64,000 nucleotides of DNA from Poindextera sp036494815 (GCA_036494815.1 DASXNV010000106.1:100192-164191), one strand, 5' to 3'; positions 1-7,636 are shown, numbered from the stretch's first letter. Notes: generated by a model from the sequence alone, not told the origin. Translations and numbers: made by a program.

Positions 1-1
1 G

Positions 2-235
2 GACCTGGCCGAGCGCCTGTCCCTGCCCGGCTATACGGGCCGGCCGGAGCGGGGTTTTCTGTTGCGGCTCGAAGCCTTCGACTGGAATTGCTCTCAGCAC
101 ATCACTTCGCGCTATACCGCCGCGGAAATCGATGTGGCTCTCTCGCCGCTGCAGGCGCGCATGGCCGCGCTGGAGACCGAGAACCAGGCGCTGCGCGACC
201 AACTCGCAAACCTGTCCGAAGAAAGCCATGCATGA
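2..235 (+). CDS. Pyridoxamine 5'-phosphate oxidase-family protein, C-terminal fragment
   Basis: Only the last 77 codons are inside the window; the gene begins upstream. The segment contains FDWNCSQHIT, a signature seen near the end of one family of PPOX-fold FMN-binding proteins, followed by an acidic helical tail rich in A, L, E and Q that looks like a short coiled coil (last 30 residues or so). Family members bind FMN in a split barrel and are often annotated as putative flavin oxidoreductases of unknown substrate. The TGA stop overlaps the ATG of the next gene (ATGA, 232-235), so the two are probably translationally coupled. The substrate cannot be judged from the fragment. Confidence 0.7.
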   Translation, partial: DLAERLSLPGYTGRPERGFLLRLEAFDWNCSQHITSRYTAAEIDVALSPLQARMAALETENQALRDQLANLSEESHA

Positions 236-714
236 CTGACCTGGCTCAGCCCCGCCCGCCGCTGCCACCCTTCACCCGGGAGACGGCGGCCCTGAAGGTG
301 CGCAAGGCCGAAGACGCCTGGAACCTGCGCGACCCGGCCAAGGTCGCTCTGGCCTATACAACCGATAGCCGCTGGCGCAACCGCAGCGAATTCCTGCAGG
401 GCCGGCCCGCCATCATCGAATTCCTGACCCGCAAATGGGAAAAGGAAGCCGACTACCGGCTGATCAAAGAACTGTGGGCCTTCACCGATGACCGGATCGC
501 CGTGCGCTTCGCCTATGAATGGCGCGACGTGGGCGGCGCCTGGTTTCGCGCCTATGGCAATGAGAACTGGGCCTTCGACGCCAATGGGCTGATGCGCGAA
601 CGCCACGCCAGCATCAACGACCTGCCGATCGGCGAGCAGGATCGCAAATTCCATTGGGATCGTTCAGGCCCCCGGCCGCAGGATCATCCTGGCTTGAGCG
701 CACTGGGTCTATAG
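232..714 (+). CDS. DUF1348 / NTF2-like (SnoaL-fold) protein
   Basis: This 160-residue protein belongs to the DUF1348 group of the NTF2-like superfamily: small cone-shaped alpha+beta barrels that often bind small hydrophobic ligands. Visible family hallmarks are KVRKAEDAWNLRDP near the N terminus, YTTDSRWRNRSEF, a WEKEADYRLIKELW stretch, and the AYGNENWAFD and RHASINDLPI segments near the end. No function is established for the group. The start at 232 is chosen because it overlaps the upstream stop as ATGA and gives the normal family N terminus; an upstream in-frame ATG at 88 would lie deep inside the preceding gene. Co-translation with the PPOX-family gene suggests a shared oxidative or detoxification role, which is inference. 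Confidence 0.85.
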   Translation: MTDLAQPRPPLPPFTRETAALKVRKAEDAWNLRDPAKVALAYTTDSRWRNRSEFLQGRPAIIEFLTRKWEKEADYRLIKELWAFTDDRIAVRFAYEWRDVGGAWFRAYGNENWAFDANGLMRERHASINDLPIGEQDRKFHWDRSGPRPQDHPGLSALGL

Positions 715-744
715 CGGAGCTTTGCAGCAGGGCGGAGGCGGGCG

Positions 745-1704
745 TCAGCCGGTCGCTTTGTGCTGTGCGGCCTGCGGCGCGGCCGACCAAAGCGGCGGCG
801 GAAAGCCGGCGGCGTGCAGCTCGCCCAGCAATCGCCGCAAATTGGCGGCGTTGCGAACTGTGGCCTCGACGATCTGCGGCCAGGTCAGCGTGGCCTGCGG
901 CACGATCAACCCGCCCTTCACCGCCGCGCAGGCGCCGACGGATTCCAGCTGGCGAACATGGCGTCGCACGGTCTCGCGCGGCAGGTTCAGGCGCGACGCC
1001 ACGGCCAGCGCCGAGGTCGGATGGCGCAGTTCGTCCGGAACCTGGTCGTCCAGATCGGTGTGAATCATCTCAGACTGCTTGTCGAGATAGGCGACGTTGG
1101 CGTCGATTATGGCGCTGAAGATCAGTCCGGTCAGCAAATCGCCCCCAAACAGCCCGCGCAGCTCGTCCAGGGATCTCAGGCAATAGCCGGCCGTGATGCG
1201 AGAAATCGCCCGATGCGGCAGCGGCGGCCCAGCCAGGCCGGAAGCCGGTGGCGAGGGGCAGTCGACCCCGGCCCGGGCCAGATTCGCGAAAAGGTCTATG
1301 ACCAGGCCTGTATTGGCTTTCATTGTCCGCCGGATGGCGTCCGAATTCACGGCCTGAGCCGAAGCGAAGACGCCCTGGGCGGTCTCCGTCAGCCATCCTT
1401 CGGCGACCAACTGGCTGACCTTGCGCCGGACGGTCTCGCGCGGCAGTCCCAGGGACAGGGCCAGCTTGTGCGGCCGTATGGGCCGGCGCAGGTCATCAGG
1501 TGTCTGGGCGTCCAGATCGGCATAGCGCTGAGAGGTTTCGGCGTTCCCGTCGATATGACCCACATTGGCGTCGCAGATCGCCAGAAACACCAACCCCTTG
1601 ACCAGGTCTTGGTCGAACAGCTGCGACAACAGCCCCGCGTGCCGCAGAATATAGGTGTTGGTCAGTCTGACGATCACTCGTCTCAGCATCGACCTACCCG
1701 TCAT
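745..1704 (-). CDS. Putative regulator with two tandem winged-helix units
   Basis: This 319-residue protein consists of two related halves. LVKGLVFLAICDANV (residues 34-48) matches LLTGLIFSAIIDANV (190-204), and LPRETVRR occurs twice (87-94 and 241-248), each followed by a QL..(E)G stretch typical of the recognition helix and wing of winged-helix DNA-binding domains. The halves are offset by about 154-156 residues, so the gene looks like an internal tandem duplication giving a covalent pseudo-dimer. I cannot assign a characterised family. A linker rich in Pro, Gly and Ser lies around residues 148-165. It converges with the upstream DUF1348 gene and is separated from the tRNA by about 180 bases. 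DNA binding is inferred from the helix-turn-helix-like pattern only. Confidence 0.7.
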   Translation of the reverse strand: MTGRSMLRRVIVRLTNTYILRHAGLLSQLFDQDLVKGLVFLAICDANVGHIDGNAETSQRYADLDAQTPDDLRRPIRPHKLALSLGLPRETVRRKVSQLVAEGWLTETAQGVFASAQAVNSDAIRRTMKANTGLVIDLFANLARAGVDCPSPPASGLAGPPLPHRAISRITAGYCLRSLDELRGLFGGDLLTGLIFSAIIDANVAYLDKQSEMIHTDLDDQVPDELRHPTSALAVASRLNLPRETVRRHVRQLESVGACAAVKGGLIVPQATLTWPQIVEATVRNAANLRRLLGELHAAGFPPPLWSAAPQAAQHKATG

Positions 1705-1860
1705 CCGATTCGTCGGCCGGACAATCTATGCTCGCCCAATGGGCGCATCGTCCTCGCGGAATCGCCTCTCGATACCGGCATAAAGCGTCAGGGCTGCGAA
1801 AGTTTCAAGCCGTCGGCCTCGACGCGAACGCGCAGAGCGGCGAGGCCCGGGAAAGGCGAA

Positions 1861-1884
1861 GGCCCGCAGCGCTAACTGCGGGCC
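1861..1884 (-). terminator. Hairpin after tRNA-Ala
   Basis: A perfect 9-base-pair stem (GGCCCGCAG / CTGCGGGCC) with a 6-base loop lies 4 bases beyond the 3' CCA end of the tRNA. On the minus strand it is followed by a moderately T-rich tail (TTCGCCTTT). It fits a Rho-independent terminator or 3' trailer hairpin for the tRNA transcript. Confidence 0.7.
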
Positions 1885-1888
1885 TCCA

Positions 1889-1964
1889 TGGTGGAGCTAA
1901 GCGGAGTCGAACCGCTGACCTCTTGAATGCCATTCAAGCGCTCTACCAGCTGAGCTATAGCCCC
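1889..1964 (-). tRNA. tRNA-Ala (GGC anticodon)
   Basis: Read on the minus strand, the 76-base sequence folds as a complete tRNA. The acceptor stem GGGGCTA pairs with TAGCTCC (one G-T), the D arm contains AGCTCAGCTGGTAGAGC, and the anticodon stem CTTGA/TCAAG encloses ATGGCAT with anticodon GGC. The T arm carries GGTTCGACTCC, and the 3' CCA is genome-encoded (1889-1891). GGC reads GCC and GCT alanine codons, a heavily used set in this G+C-rich genome. It lies beside the TIGR02300 gene. No integrase or att-like duplication is visible, so it does not look like an integration site here. Confidence 0.97.
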
Positions 1965-2055
1965 GGGGGTCTCGGGTTCTGCTTCAGGGACTTTTGAGGG
2001 CCCCTGTCGCAAGGCGGCGGACACTATGCCGAGCCGGCTGGGGGATCAACCCCGT

Positions 2056-2083
2056 CCGGACGGCATTTTTTTATGCCCTCCGG
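2056..2083 (-). terminator. Hairpin abutting the TIGR02300 stop codon
   Basis: CCGGACGGCAT (2056-2066) pairs with ATGCCCTCCGG (2073-2083) with one mismatch. The loop contains a run of Ts (As on the minus strand). It begins directly after the stop of the minus-strand gene, so it may protect or terminate that transcript. The T run sits in the loop rather than after the stem, so terminator function is uncertain. Confidence 0.4.
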
Positions 2084-2551
2084 TCAGTCTTCGCGATCGT
2101 CGGGAATGCCTTCGATCTCGTCTTCGAAATTGTCGTCCTCGTCCTCGTCTTCGAGGAACGGAACGTCGTCAGCCTCGTCTTCAAGCTCTTCGTCCTCGGC
2201 GAAATCCACGCCCAGATCGTCAGCCGGGGCCGCCGGGCTGCCTTCCGCCGGATCGGCGTCGTCATCGACCTCGACCACCTCGGCGGCGGCCGCATCGATT
2301 TCCGGGGTTTCGTCGACTTCGTCCTCGAAGCCGTCGGCCTCGACTTCGGGCGCCGCCTTGACGGGCTTTTCGTCGTCGGTCTCGTAATCCGGGGCCGTGG
2401 AGCGCGCCCGAACGCGGCGCGTTTTCAGCGCCTCTTCGGGATCGAACTGCGTACCACACTTCGGGCAAGCGGCCGGGCGTTTGCCCAGGTCGTAGAACTT
2501 GCTCTGACAGTTGGGGCAGATCTGTTTGGCGCCCAGTTCGGGATGTGCCAA
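2084..2551 (-). CDS. TIGR02300 ('FYDLN acid') family protein, TTG start
   Basis: This is a 155-residue protein of the TIGR02300 family, found mostly in alphaproteobacteria and of unknown function. The N terminus is a small zinc-ribbon-like module, CPNCQSKFYDLGKRPAACPKC (two CxxC pairs, about residues 12-32). The rest is a long acidic low-complexity tail of D and E residues that should be disordered. Family members begin M-A-x-P-E-L-G, so translation should start at the TTG at 2551 (reading L-A-H-P-E-L-G) with AAAGG upstream. The longer reading frame to 2599 adds an atypical extension. It is divergent from aroA and next to tRNA-Ala, a familiar arrangement in this group. The acidic tail suggests a nucleic-acid-mimic or chaperone-like role; that is speculation. 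Confidence 0.88.
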   Translation of the reverse strand: MAHPELGAKQICPNCQSKFYDLGKRPAACPKCGTQFDPEEALKTRRVRARSTAPDYETDDEKPVKAAPEVEADGFEDEVDETPEIDAAAAEVVEVDDDADPAEGSPAAPADDLGVDFAEDEELEDEADDVPFLEDEDEDDNFEDEIEGIPDDRED

Positions 2552-2667
2552 GGCGTGACCTTTGTGAATGCAGTGCGAAAGCGGCGGCTCCCTTGCCACG
2601 CGAGAACGCCGCTGTCAAAAGCTGATCCCCTTTTTCGGGGCGCTCTTTGGAAGGATCAGGTCGCGGC

Positions 2668-3990
2668 ATGGCGGCGCAAGCGTTGAAAGCCCGGCCCGGA
2701 GCAGCCCTGCGCGGCCGTATCCGCGCGCCCGGCGACAAGTCGATTTCCCATCGCGCCCTGATCCTGGGGGCGATGGCCGTGGGCGAAACGCGCATCGCCG
2801 GCCTCTTGGAAGGCGACGACGTGCTGCGCACCGCCGCAGCCATGCGCGCCTTTGGCGCCGAGGTCGAGCGGCTGGGCGACGGCGCCTGGCGGGTTGTGGG
2901 CCATGGCGGCTTTGCAGAGCCGCAGGATGTGGTCGACTGCGGCAATGCCGGCACCGGGGTGCGGCTAATCATGGGCGCGGCGGCGGGCTTCGACCTGAGC
3001 GCCACCTTCACCGGCGATTCCAGCCTGCGCAAGCGGCCCATGGGCCGGGTTCTGGACCCACTGTCGCAGATGGGCGTCCGCCACATGGGGCGCGGCGGCG
3101 GGCGGCTGCCGCTGACCCTGAGAGGCGGCGGACTCAAGGGCCTGACCTATCAGCTGCCGGTGGCCTCGGCCCAGGTGAAGTCGGCGGTGCTGCTGGCCGG
3201 CCTGCATGCTGACGGCGGGGTGACGGTTCGCGAGCCCGAGCCCACCCGCGACCACACCGAGCGCATGCTTCGCGCTTTCGGAGCCGTGGTGGAGGTCAGC
3301 GATGAGGGCGGGATGCGAGTGATTCGCCTGGCCGGCGGCCAGCCGCTGACCGGCACGATGATCGATGTGCCGGGCGACCCGTCCTCGGCGGCCTTTCCGC
3401 TGGTGGCGGCCCTGATCACGCCGGGCTCGGAGGTCACGGTCGAGGGCGTGTTGCTCAATCCCCTGCGCACCGGCCTGTTCGAGACCCTGCGCGAAATGGG
3501 CGCCGACCTGACCATCGCGAACGCCCGCGACGCCGGCGGCGAACCGGTGGGCGACATTACCGCCCGCTATTCCGCGCTGAAGGGCGTCGAGGTTCCGCCC
3601 GGGCGGGCGCCGTCGATGATCGACGAATATCCCATTCTGGCCGTGGCCGCCGCCTTCGCCGAAGGGCGCACCGTCATGCGCGGCATCGGCGAGATGCGGG
3701 TCAAGGAAAGCGATCGCGTGGCCCTGATGGCCCGGGGCCTGGCGGCCTGCGGCGTGGGCGTCGAGGAAGAGCCCGAGACCCTGACCGTGATCGGCTCGGT
3801 CCGCGGCAATCATCCGATCCGCGGCGGCGCGTCCGTCGTCACCCATGGCGATCACCGCATCGCCATGTCCCATCTGGTGCTGGGCCTGGCGGCGCAGGAG
3901 CCGGTCGGGGTGGACGAGCCCGGCATGATCGCCACCAGCTTTCCGGGGTTTGTGGCCCTGATGAACGGGCTGGGCGCGGGCATAGAATGA
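2668..3990 (+). CDS. aroA: 3-phosphoshikimate 1-carboxyvinyltransferase (EPSP synthase)
   Basis: This enzyme joins shikimate-3-phosphate and phosphoenolpyruvate in the cytoplasm, the sixth step of the shikimate pathway. At 440 residues it has the two-domain inside-out barrel signatures: PGDKSISHRAL (21-31), CGNAGTGVRL (91-100), RKRPMGRV, SAQVKS, RDHTERM and DEYPILAVAAAFAEG. The overall pattern resembles the Agrobacterium CP4-type (class II) enzymes. The glyphosate-insensitivity alanine of CP4 (in NAATG) is glycine here (Gly95 in NAGTG). The ATG at 2668 is preferred over the in-frame TTG at 2647 because it gives the family N terminus and has AAGGA upstream. cmk follows after 67 bases, as in the widespread aroA-cmk-rpsA order. 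Confidence 0.96.
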   Translation: MAAQALKARPGAALRGRIRAPGDKSISHRALILGAMAVGETRIAGLLEGDDVLRTAAAMRAFGAEVERLGDGAWRVVGHGGFAEPQDVVDCGNAGTGVRLIMGAAAGFDLSATFTGDSSLRKRPMGRVLDPLSQMGVRHMGRGGGRLPLTLRGGGLKGLTYQLPVASAQVKSAVLLAGLHADGGVTVREPEPTRDHTERMLRAFGAVVEVSDEGGMRVIRLAGGQPLTGTMIDVPGDPSSAAFPLVAALITPGSEVTVEGVLLNPLRTGLFETLREMGADLTIANARDAGGEPVGDITARYSALKGVEVPPGRAPSMIDEYPILAVAAAFAEGRTVMRGIGEMRVKESDRVALMARGLAACGVGVEEEPETLTVIGSVRGNHPIRGGASVVTHGDHRIAMSHLVLGLAAQEPVGVDEPGMIATSFPGFVALMNGLGAGIE

Positions 3991-4057
3991 GGAGGCGTGC
4001 TGGCCGGGGTGACGTCCCCTCCCCCGTATCGCTGCGCGAGACAGGGGAGGAGAAGAT

Positions 4058-4702
4058 ATGACGCGTTCTCCCTTCGTCATCGCCGTCGACGGCCCGGCGG
4101 CCTCGGGCAAGGGCACCATCGCGGCAGGCCTTGCCCGAGCCTATGGCTATCCCGCACTGGACACCGGCCTGCTCTATCGCGCGGTCGGCATGGCCGTAGA
4201 GGATCTGGGCGACGAGGCCGCGGCCGTCGTGGCGGCGCGAAAGCTGGATCCGGAAGATCTCGAAAATCCGGTGCTGCGCAGCCGCGAAGCCGGCGAGGCC
4301 GCCAGCCGGGTCGCCATCTATCCCGGCGTCCGCGCCGCCCTGCGCCAATTCCAGCAAAATTTCGCCGCGCGCGAGCCCGGATCGGTGATCGACGGCCGCG
4401 ATATCGGCACGGTGATCGCGCCCGATGCACCCGCCAAGCTGTTCGTCACCGCCCGTCCGGAGATCCGCGCCGAGCGTCGCTGGCGCCAGCTCTCGGGCCA
4501 GGGCGAAGCGGTCAGCCTGGACGAGGTCCTGGCCGATATTCGCCGCCGGGACGAGCGCGACAGCGCCCGCTCGGCGGCGCCCCTGACCGTGGCGGCGGAC
4601 GCGGTCTTGCTCGACACCAGTGAAATGACTATAGAGCAAGCCGCCGATGCGGCCCGCCGCATCGTCGAGGCGGCGCGCGTCCGATGGGAAAAAACCCCAT
4701 AG
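4058..4702 (+). CDS. cmk: Cytidylate kinase
   Basis: This 214-residue enzyme phosphorylates CMP and dCMP with ATP, recycling pyrimidine nucleotides for nucleic acid and phospholipid synthesis. It contains the P-loop GPAASGKGT (residues 12-20), the nucleoside-binding ALDTGLLYRAV, and the GRDIGTVIAPDAPAKLFVTA core with the conserved Arg-Asp. The LID region is RRRDERDSARSAAPL. Length is normal for the family (about 210-230). A strong GGGGAGGAGAAG Shine-Dalgarno lies just before the ATG. It sits between aroA and rpsA, and transcription with aroA is likely. Confidence 0.96.
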   Translation: MTRSPFVIAVDGPAASGKGTIAAGLARAYGYPALDTGLLYRAVGMAVEDLGDEAAAVVAARKLDPEDLENPVLRSREAGEAASRVAIYPGVRAALRQFQQNFAAREPGSVIDGRDIGTVIAPDAPAKLFVTARPEIRAERRWRQLSGQGEAVSLDEVLADIRRRDERDSARSAAPLTVAADAVLLDTSEMTIEQAADAARRIVEAARVRWEKTP

Positions 4703-4721
4703 GGCAAATCCAACCGCGCCT

Positions 4722-4752
4722 TTGACCTCAGACGGCCGCGGGCGACTACATC
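4722..4752 (+). promoter_or_regulatory. Candidate housekeeping promoter for rpsA
   Basis: TTGACC (4722-4727) resembles a -35 element, and ACTACATC (4745-4752) matches seven of eight positions of the Caulobacter GCTANAWC -10 pattern. The spacing is a little longer than usual. If used, the rpsA mRNA would have a leader of roughly 130 bases. Prediction only. Confidence 0.35.
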
Positions 4753-4892
4753 CAGTGCGATCCAGGAACCTCAAACGATTCCAGGCCCGTGCTTTTCGGT
4801 TCAACCCCTAGCCAAGGGACGCGGGAGATCCGCGCCGACGCCTCGCGCGCGGCCGAAACCCGCTTTCCCCGTTTCGAAAGACAAATATCTCC

Positions 4893-6602
4893 ATGGCAGA
4901 CGATCTGAGCATGAACCCCAGCCGCGACGATTTCGCCGCGCTGCTCGACGAAGCCCTCGGCGGCCGCGATTTCCTCGAAGGATCCGTGGTCAAGGGTAAG
5001 GTCGTCGCGATCGAAAAGGACTTCGCCATCATCGACGTCGGTCTGAAGACCGAAGGTCGCATCCAGGTGAAGGAATTCGGCGTCGGCGAAGACGGCAAGG
5101 CCACCGTGAAGGTCGGCGACACCGTCGAAGTCTATCTGGAGCGTGTCGAAAACGCCCTGGGCGAAGCCGTCATCAGCCGCGACAAGGCTCGCCGCGAAGA
5201 AGCCTGGACCCGCCTGGAAGGCGTGTTCGCCAAGAACGAACCGGTGATGGGCGCCATCGTCGGCCGCGTGAAGGGCGGCTTCACCGTCGACCTGGGCGGC
5301 GCCTCGGCCTTCCTGCCGGGTTCGCAAGTCGACATTCGCCCCGTGCGCGACGTCGGCCCGCTGATGGGCAAGGAACAGCCCTTCGCCATCCTGAAAATGG
5401 ACCGTCCGCGCGGCAATATCGTCGTCTCGCGCCGGGCCATCCTGGAAGAAGCCCGCGCCGAACAGCGCACCGAGCTGGTCAGCCAGCTGCAGGAAGGCGA
5501 AATCCGCGAAGGCGTGGTCAAGAACATCACCGACTACGGCGCGTTCGTGGACCTGGGCGGCATCGACGGCCTGCTTCACGTCACCGACATGAGCTGGAAG
5601 CGCGTCTCGCACCCCAGCCAGGTCCTGGCCGTGGGCGACACCGTCAAGGTGCAGATCGTCAAGATCAACCCCGACACCCAGCGCATCAGCCTGGGCATGA
5701 AGCAACTGCAGTCCGACCCCTGGGACGGCGTGGAGGCCAAGTATCCGGTTGGGGCCAAGTTCACCGGCCGCATCACCAACATCACCGACTACGGCGCCTT
5801 CGTGGAGCTGGAAGCCGGGGTCGAGGGCCTGGTGCACGTGTCGGAAATGTCCTGGACCAAGAAGAACGTCCATCCGGGCAAGATCGTCTCCACCAGCCAG
5901 GAAGTCGATGTGGTGGTGCTGGACGTGGATTCGTCCAAGCGCCGCGTCTCGCTCGGCTTGAAGCAGGCCATGGACAATCCCTGGGATTCGTTCCTGATCC
6001 ACCATCCGGTGGGCTCGACGGTCGAGGGCGAAGTCAAGAACGCCACCGAATTCGGTCTGTTCATCGGCTTGGATAACGACATCGACGGCATGGTGCACCT
6101 GTCGGACATCGACTGGAGCGCCGCCGGCGAAGAAGCCATCCAGCGCTACAAGAAGGGCGAAATCGTCCGCGCCAAGGTGCTCGACGTCGATATCGAGAAG
6201 GAACGTATCTCGCTCGGCATCAAGCAGCTGGCCGGCGATCCCATGGCCGAGGACACCTTCCGCAAGGGTCAGACCGTGACCGTTACGGTGGTTGACGTGA
6301 CCAGCGGCGGCATCGAGGTGAAGTTCGGCGAGGACGAAGCGCAGATGAGCGCCTTCATCCGCAAGTCGGACCTGTCGCGCGATCGTTCCGAGCAACGCCC
6401 GGAACGCTATGCGGTCGGCGATCGCCTAGACGCCCAGGTGACCAATATCGACAAGGCCGCCCGCCGGGTGTCCCTGTCGGTCAAGGCCCTGGAAATGGCC
6501 GAGGACAAGGAAGCCATCGAAAAGTTCGGCTCCTCCGACTCGGGCGCCTCCCTGGGTGACATCCTGGGCGCCGCCCTGCGGGAAAAGGCCAACAAGGAAT
6601 AG
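4893..6602 (+). CDS. rpsA: 30S ribosomal protein S1
   Basis: The 569-residue S1 protein holds mRNA on the small subunit and is needed to initiate on structured or weak-Shine-Dalgarno mRNAs. Six S1/OB-fold repeats can be followed. The middle ones share KNITDYGAFVDLGGIDGLLHV, NITDYGAFVELEAGVEGLVHV and NATEFGLFIGLDNDIDGMVHL-like cores, each ending RISLG or RVSLG, and a weaker final repeat contains SGGIEVKFGEDE. The length is typical for alphaproteobacterial S1. The 190-base upstream region contains a candidate promoter but no recognisable Shine-Dalgarno directly before the ATG (GACAAATATCTCC). Enterobacterial rpsA also lacks a canonical one and is autoregulated by S1. Two strong terminators follow the stop. 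Confidence 0.97.
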   Translation: MADDLSMNPSRDDFAALLDEALGGRDFLEGSVVKGKVVAIEKDFAIIDVGLKTEGRIQVKEFGVGEDGKATVKVGDTVEVYLERVENALGEAVISRDKARREEAWTRLEGVFAKNEPVMGAIVGRVKGGFTVDLGGASAFLPGSQVDIRPVRDVGPLMGKEQPFAILKMDRPRGNIVVSRRAILEEARAEQRTELVSQLQEGEIREGVVKNITDYGAFVDLGGIDGLLHVTDMSWKRVSHPSQVLAVGDTVKVQIVKINPDTQRISLGMKQLQSDPWDGVEAKYPVGAKFTGRITNITDYGAFVELEAGVEGLVHVSEMSWTKKNVHPGKIVSTSQEVDVVVLDVDSSKRRVSLGLKQAMDNPWDSFLIHHPVGSTVEGEVKNATEFGLFIGLDNDIDGMVHLSDIDWSAAGEEAIQRYKKGEIVRAKVLDVDIEKERISLGIKQLAGDPMAEDTFRKGQTVTVTVVDVTSGGIEVKFGEDEAQMSAFIRKSDLSRDRSEQRPERYAVGDRLDAQVTNIDKAARRVSLSVKALEMAEDKEAIEKFGSSDSGASLGDILGAALREKANKE

Positions 6603-6619
6603 GACGACCTTTCTTTGAT

Positions 6620-6642
6620 CGCCCGTTTCGGCGGGCGGTTTT
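6620..6642 (+). terminator. First terminator after rpsA
   Basis: A CGCCCG/CGGGCG stem with a TTTCGG loop is followed by GTTTT, starting 18 bases after the rpsA stop. The shape is that of a Rho-independent terminator with a short U tract. Confidence 0.7.
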
Positions 6643-6654
6643 GGATCGGAATGG

Positions 6655-6689
6655 CGGCGGCCGGGCTTTCCCGGCCGCCGTTTTCTTTT
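6655..6689 (+). terminator. Second, strong terminator after rpsA
   Basis: A perfect 11-base-pair stem (CGGCGGCCGGG / CCCGGCCGCCG) with a CTTT loop is followed directly by TTTTCTTTT. This is the clearest Rho-independent terminator in the window. It separates rpsA from ihfB transcription. Confidence 0.92.
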
Positions 6690-6830
6690 GCGATTTAACC
6701 GCGGCGGACCCCAGGTTGCGTCCAAGGCGTGGGCGAAGTCGTCTGGATGTTAATATTTTCCCGGGCTAAGCCCTTGAACATCCTTCGCGAGTTGGTCATG
6801 GTCCGCGCGTTCATGGGGGTAGGGCCAAGC

Positions 6831-7118
6831 ATGATTAAGTCGGAGTTGATCGCCAAGCTTGCGAGTGAAAATCCGCATTTGACCCAGAAGGACGTGGAAC
6901 GCGTCGTCGGTGTCATTCTCGACCAGATGACCCGCGCCCTGGAGACCGGCGGCCGCGTGGAGCTTCGCGGCTTCGGGGCCTTTTCCGTGCGCTCGCGTCC
7001 CGCCCGCAACGGCCGCAACCCGCGTACCGGCGAGACCGTGGCGGTCAAGGCCAAGCACGTGCCCTTCTTCAAGAGCGGCAAGGAGCTGCGCGAGCGGCTG
7101 AACGCCGACGACGAATAA
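6831..7118 (+). CDS. ihfB: Integration host factor subunit beta
   Basis: This 95-residue nucleoid protein pairs with IHF-alpha to bend DNA sharply at specific sites and acts in replication, recombination and sigma-54 promoter activation. The sequence runs MIKSELIAKLA, then a helical dimerisation part, then the RGFGAFSVRSRPARNGRNP beta-arm region carrying the conserved Arg-Asn-Pro that intercalates DNA, ending KAKHVPFFKSGKELRERL. The start at 6831 gives the family N terminus; a longer in-frame extension to 6729 is not expected. GGGGGTAGGG lies before the ATG. Its place downstream of rpsA is widely conserved, but the strong terminator between them implies its own promoter. Confidence 0.96.
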   Translation: MIKSELIAKLASENPHLTQKDVERVVGVILDQMTRALETGGRVELRGFGAFSVRSRPARNGRNPRTGETVAVKAKHVPFFKSGKELRERLNADDE

Positions 7119-7211
7119 CCCACTCCGGGCGCCGCGTCGCGATAAGCGGTTGACGGAGGCTGTGGTCGCGTCCAACCCTTGCCGCCTGGAAACGGGCCGA
7201 GGGAGCCGATA

Positions 7212-7613
7212 ATGTTCAAGGAATTCCGAGAGTTCATTGCGCGTGGCAATGTCGTCGACCTGGCCGTCGGCGTGATCATCGGCGCCGCCTTCGGCGCTAT
7301 CGTAAAAAGCCTGGTCGATCAGGTGATCATGCCGCCCATCGGCCTGGTCACTGGCGGCATCGATTTCTCCCAGCTCAAGGTCGTGCTCAAGCCGGCAGCG
7401 GCGGCCACCAAGACCGCGGAGGTGGCGATCGCCTATGGCGCCTTCATCAACACCGTCATCCAGTTCCTGATCGTCGCCTTCGTCATCTTCCTGGTGGTCA
7501 AGGGCGTGAACGCCTTGCGCCGCGAGCAGGCCGCCGACCCGGCGCCGCCGGCCGGCCCCACGCCGACCGAGGCGCTGCTGGGCGAGATCCGGGATCTGCT
7601 GAAGTCGCGGTAG
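7212..7613 (+). CDS. mscL: Large-conductance mechanosensitive channel
   Basis: This 133-residue inner-membrane protein forms a homopentameric pore that opens under membrane tension and releases solutes on hypo-osmotic shock. It shows the amphipathic N-terminal helix (MFKEFREFIARGN), a first membrane helix (VVDLAVGVIIGAAFGAIV) with small pore-lining residues, a periplasmic loop, a second membrane helix (AFINTVIQFLIVAFVIFLVV), and a charged C-terminal helix bundle ending in EIRDLLKSR. Length and order match the family. GAGGGAG precedes the ATG at 7212. It sits alone between ihfB and trpF. Confidence 0.96.
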   Translation: MFKEFREFIARGNVVDLAVGVIIGAAFGAIVKSLVDQVIMPPIGLVTGGIDFSQLKVVLKPAAAATKTAEVAIAYGAFINTVIQFLIVAFVIFLVVKGVNALRREQAADPAPPAGPTPTEALLGEIRDLLKSR

Positions 7614-7636
7614 TCGGTGTGGGATTGAACATCCCC

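Noticed and set aside
112..654. Long minus-strand open frame opposite the DUF1348 gene
   Set aside because: Shadow of a strongly conserved plus-strand gene; no family features or ribosome-binding site.
1889..1964. tRNA-Ala as a genomic-island attachment site
   Set aside because: No integrase, no repeated tRNA 3' end and no composition change nearby.
2262..3137. Minus-strand frame across the start of aroA
   Set aside because: Arg/Pro/Ala-rich translation typical of high-G+C antisense frames; it would cover the TIGR02300 gene and aroA.
4746..6395. 549-codon minus-strand frame opposite rpsA
   Set aside because: His/Gly/Val-rich antisense translation; rpsA on the other strand is unambiguous.
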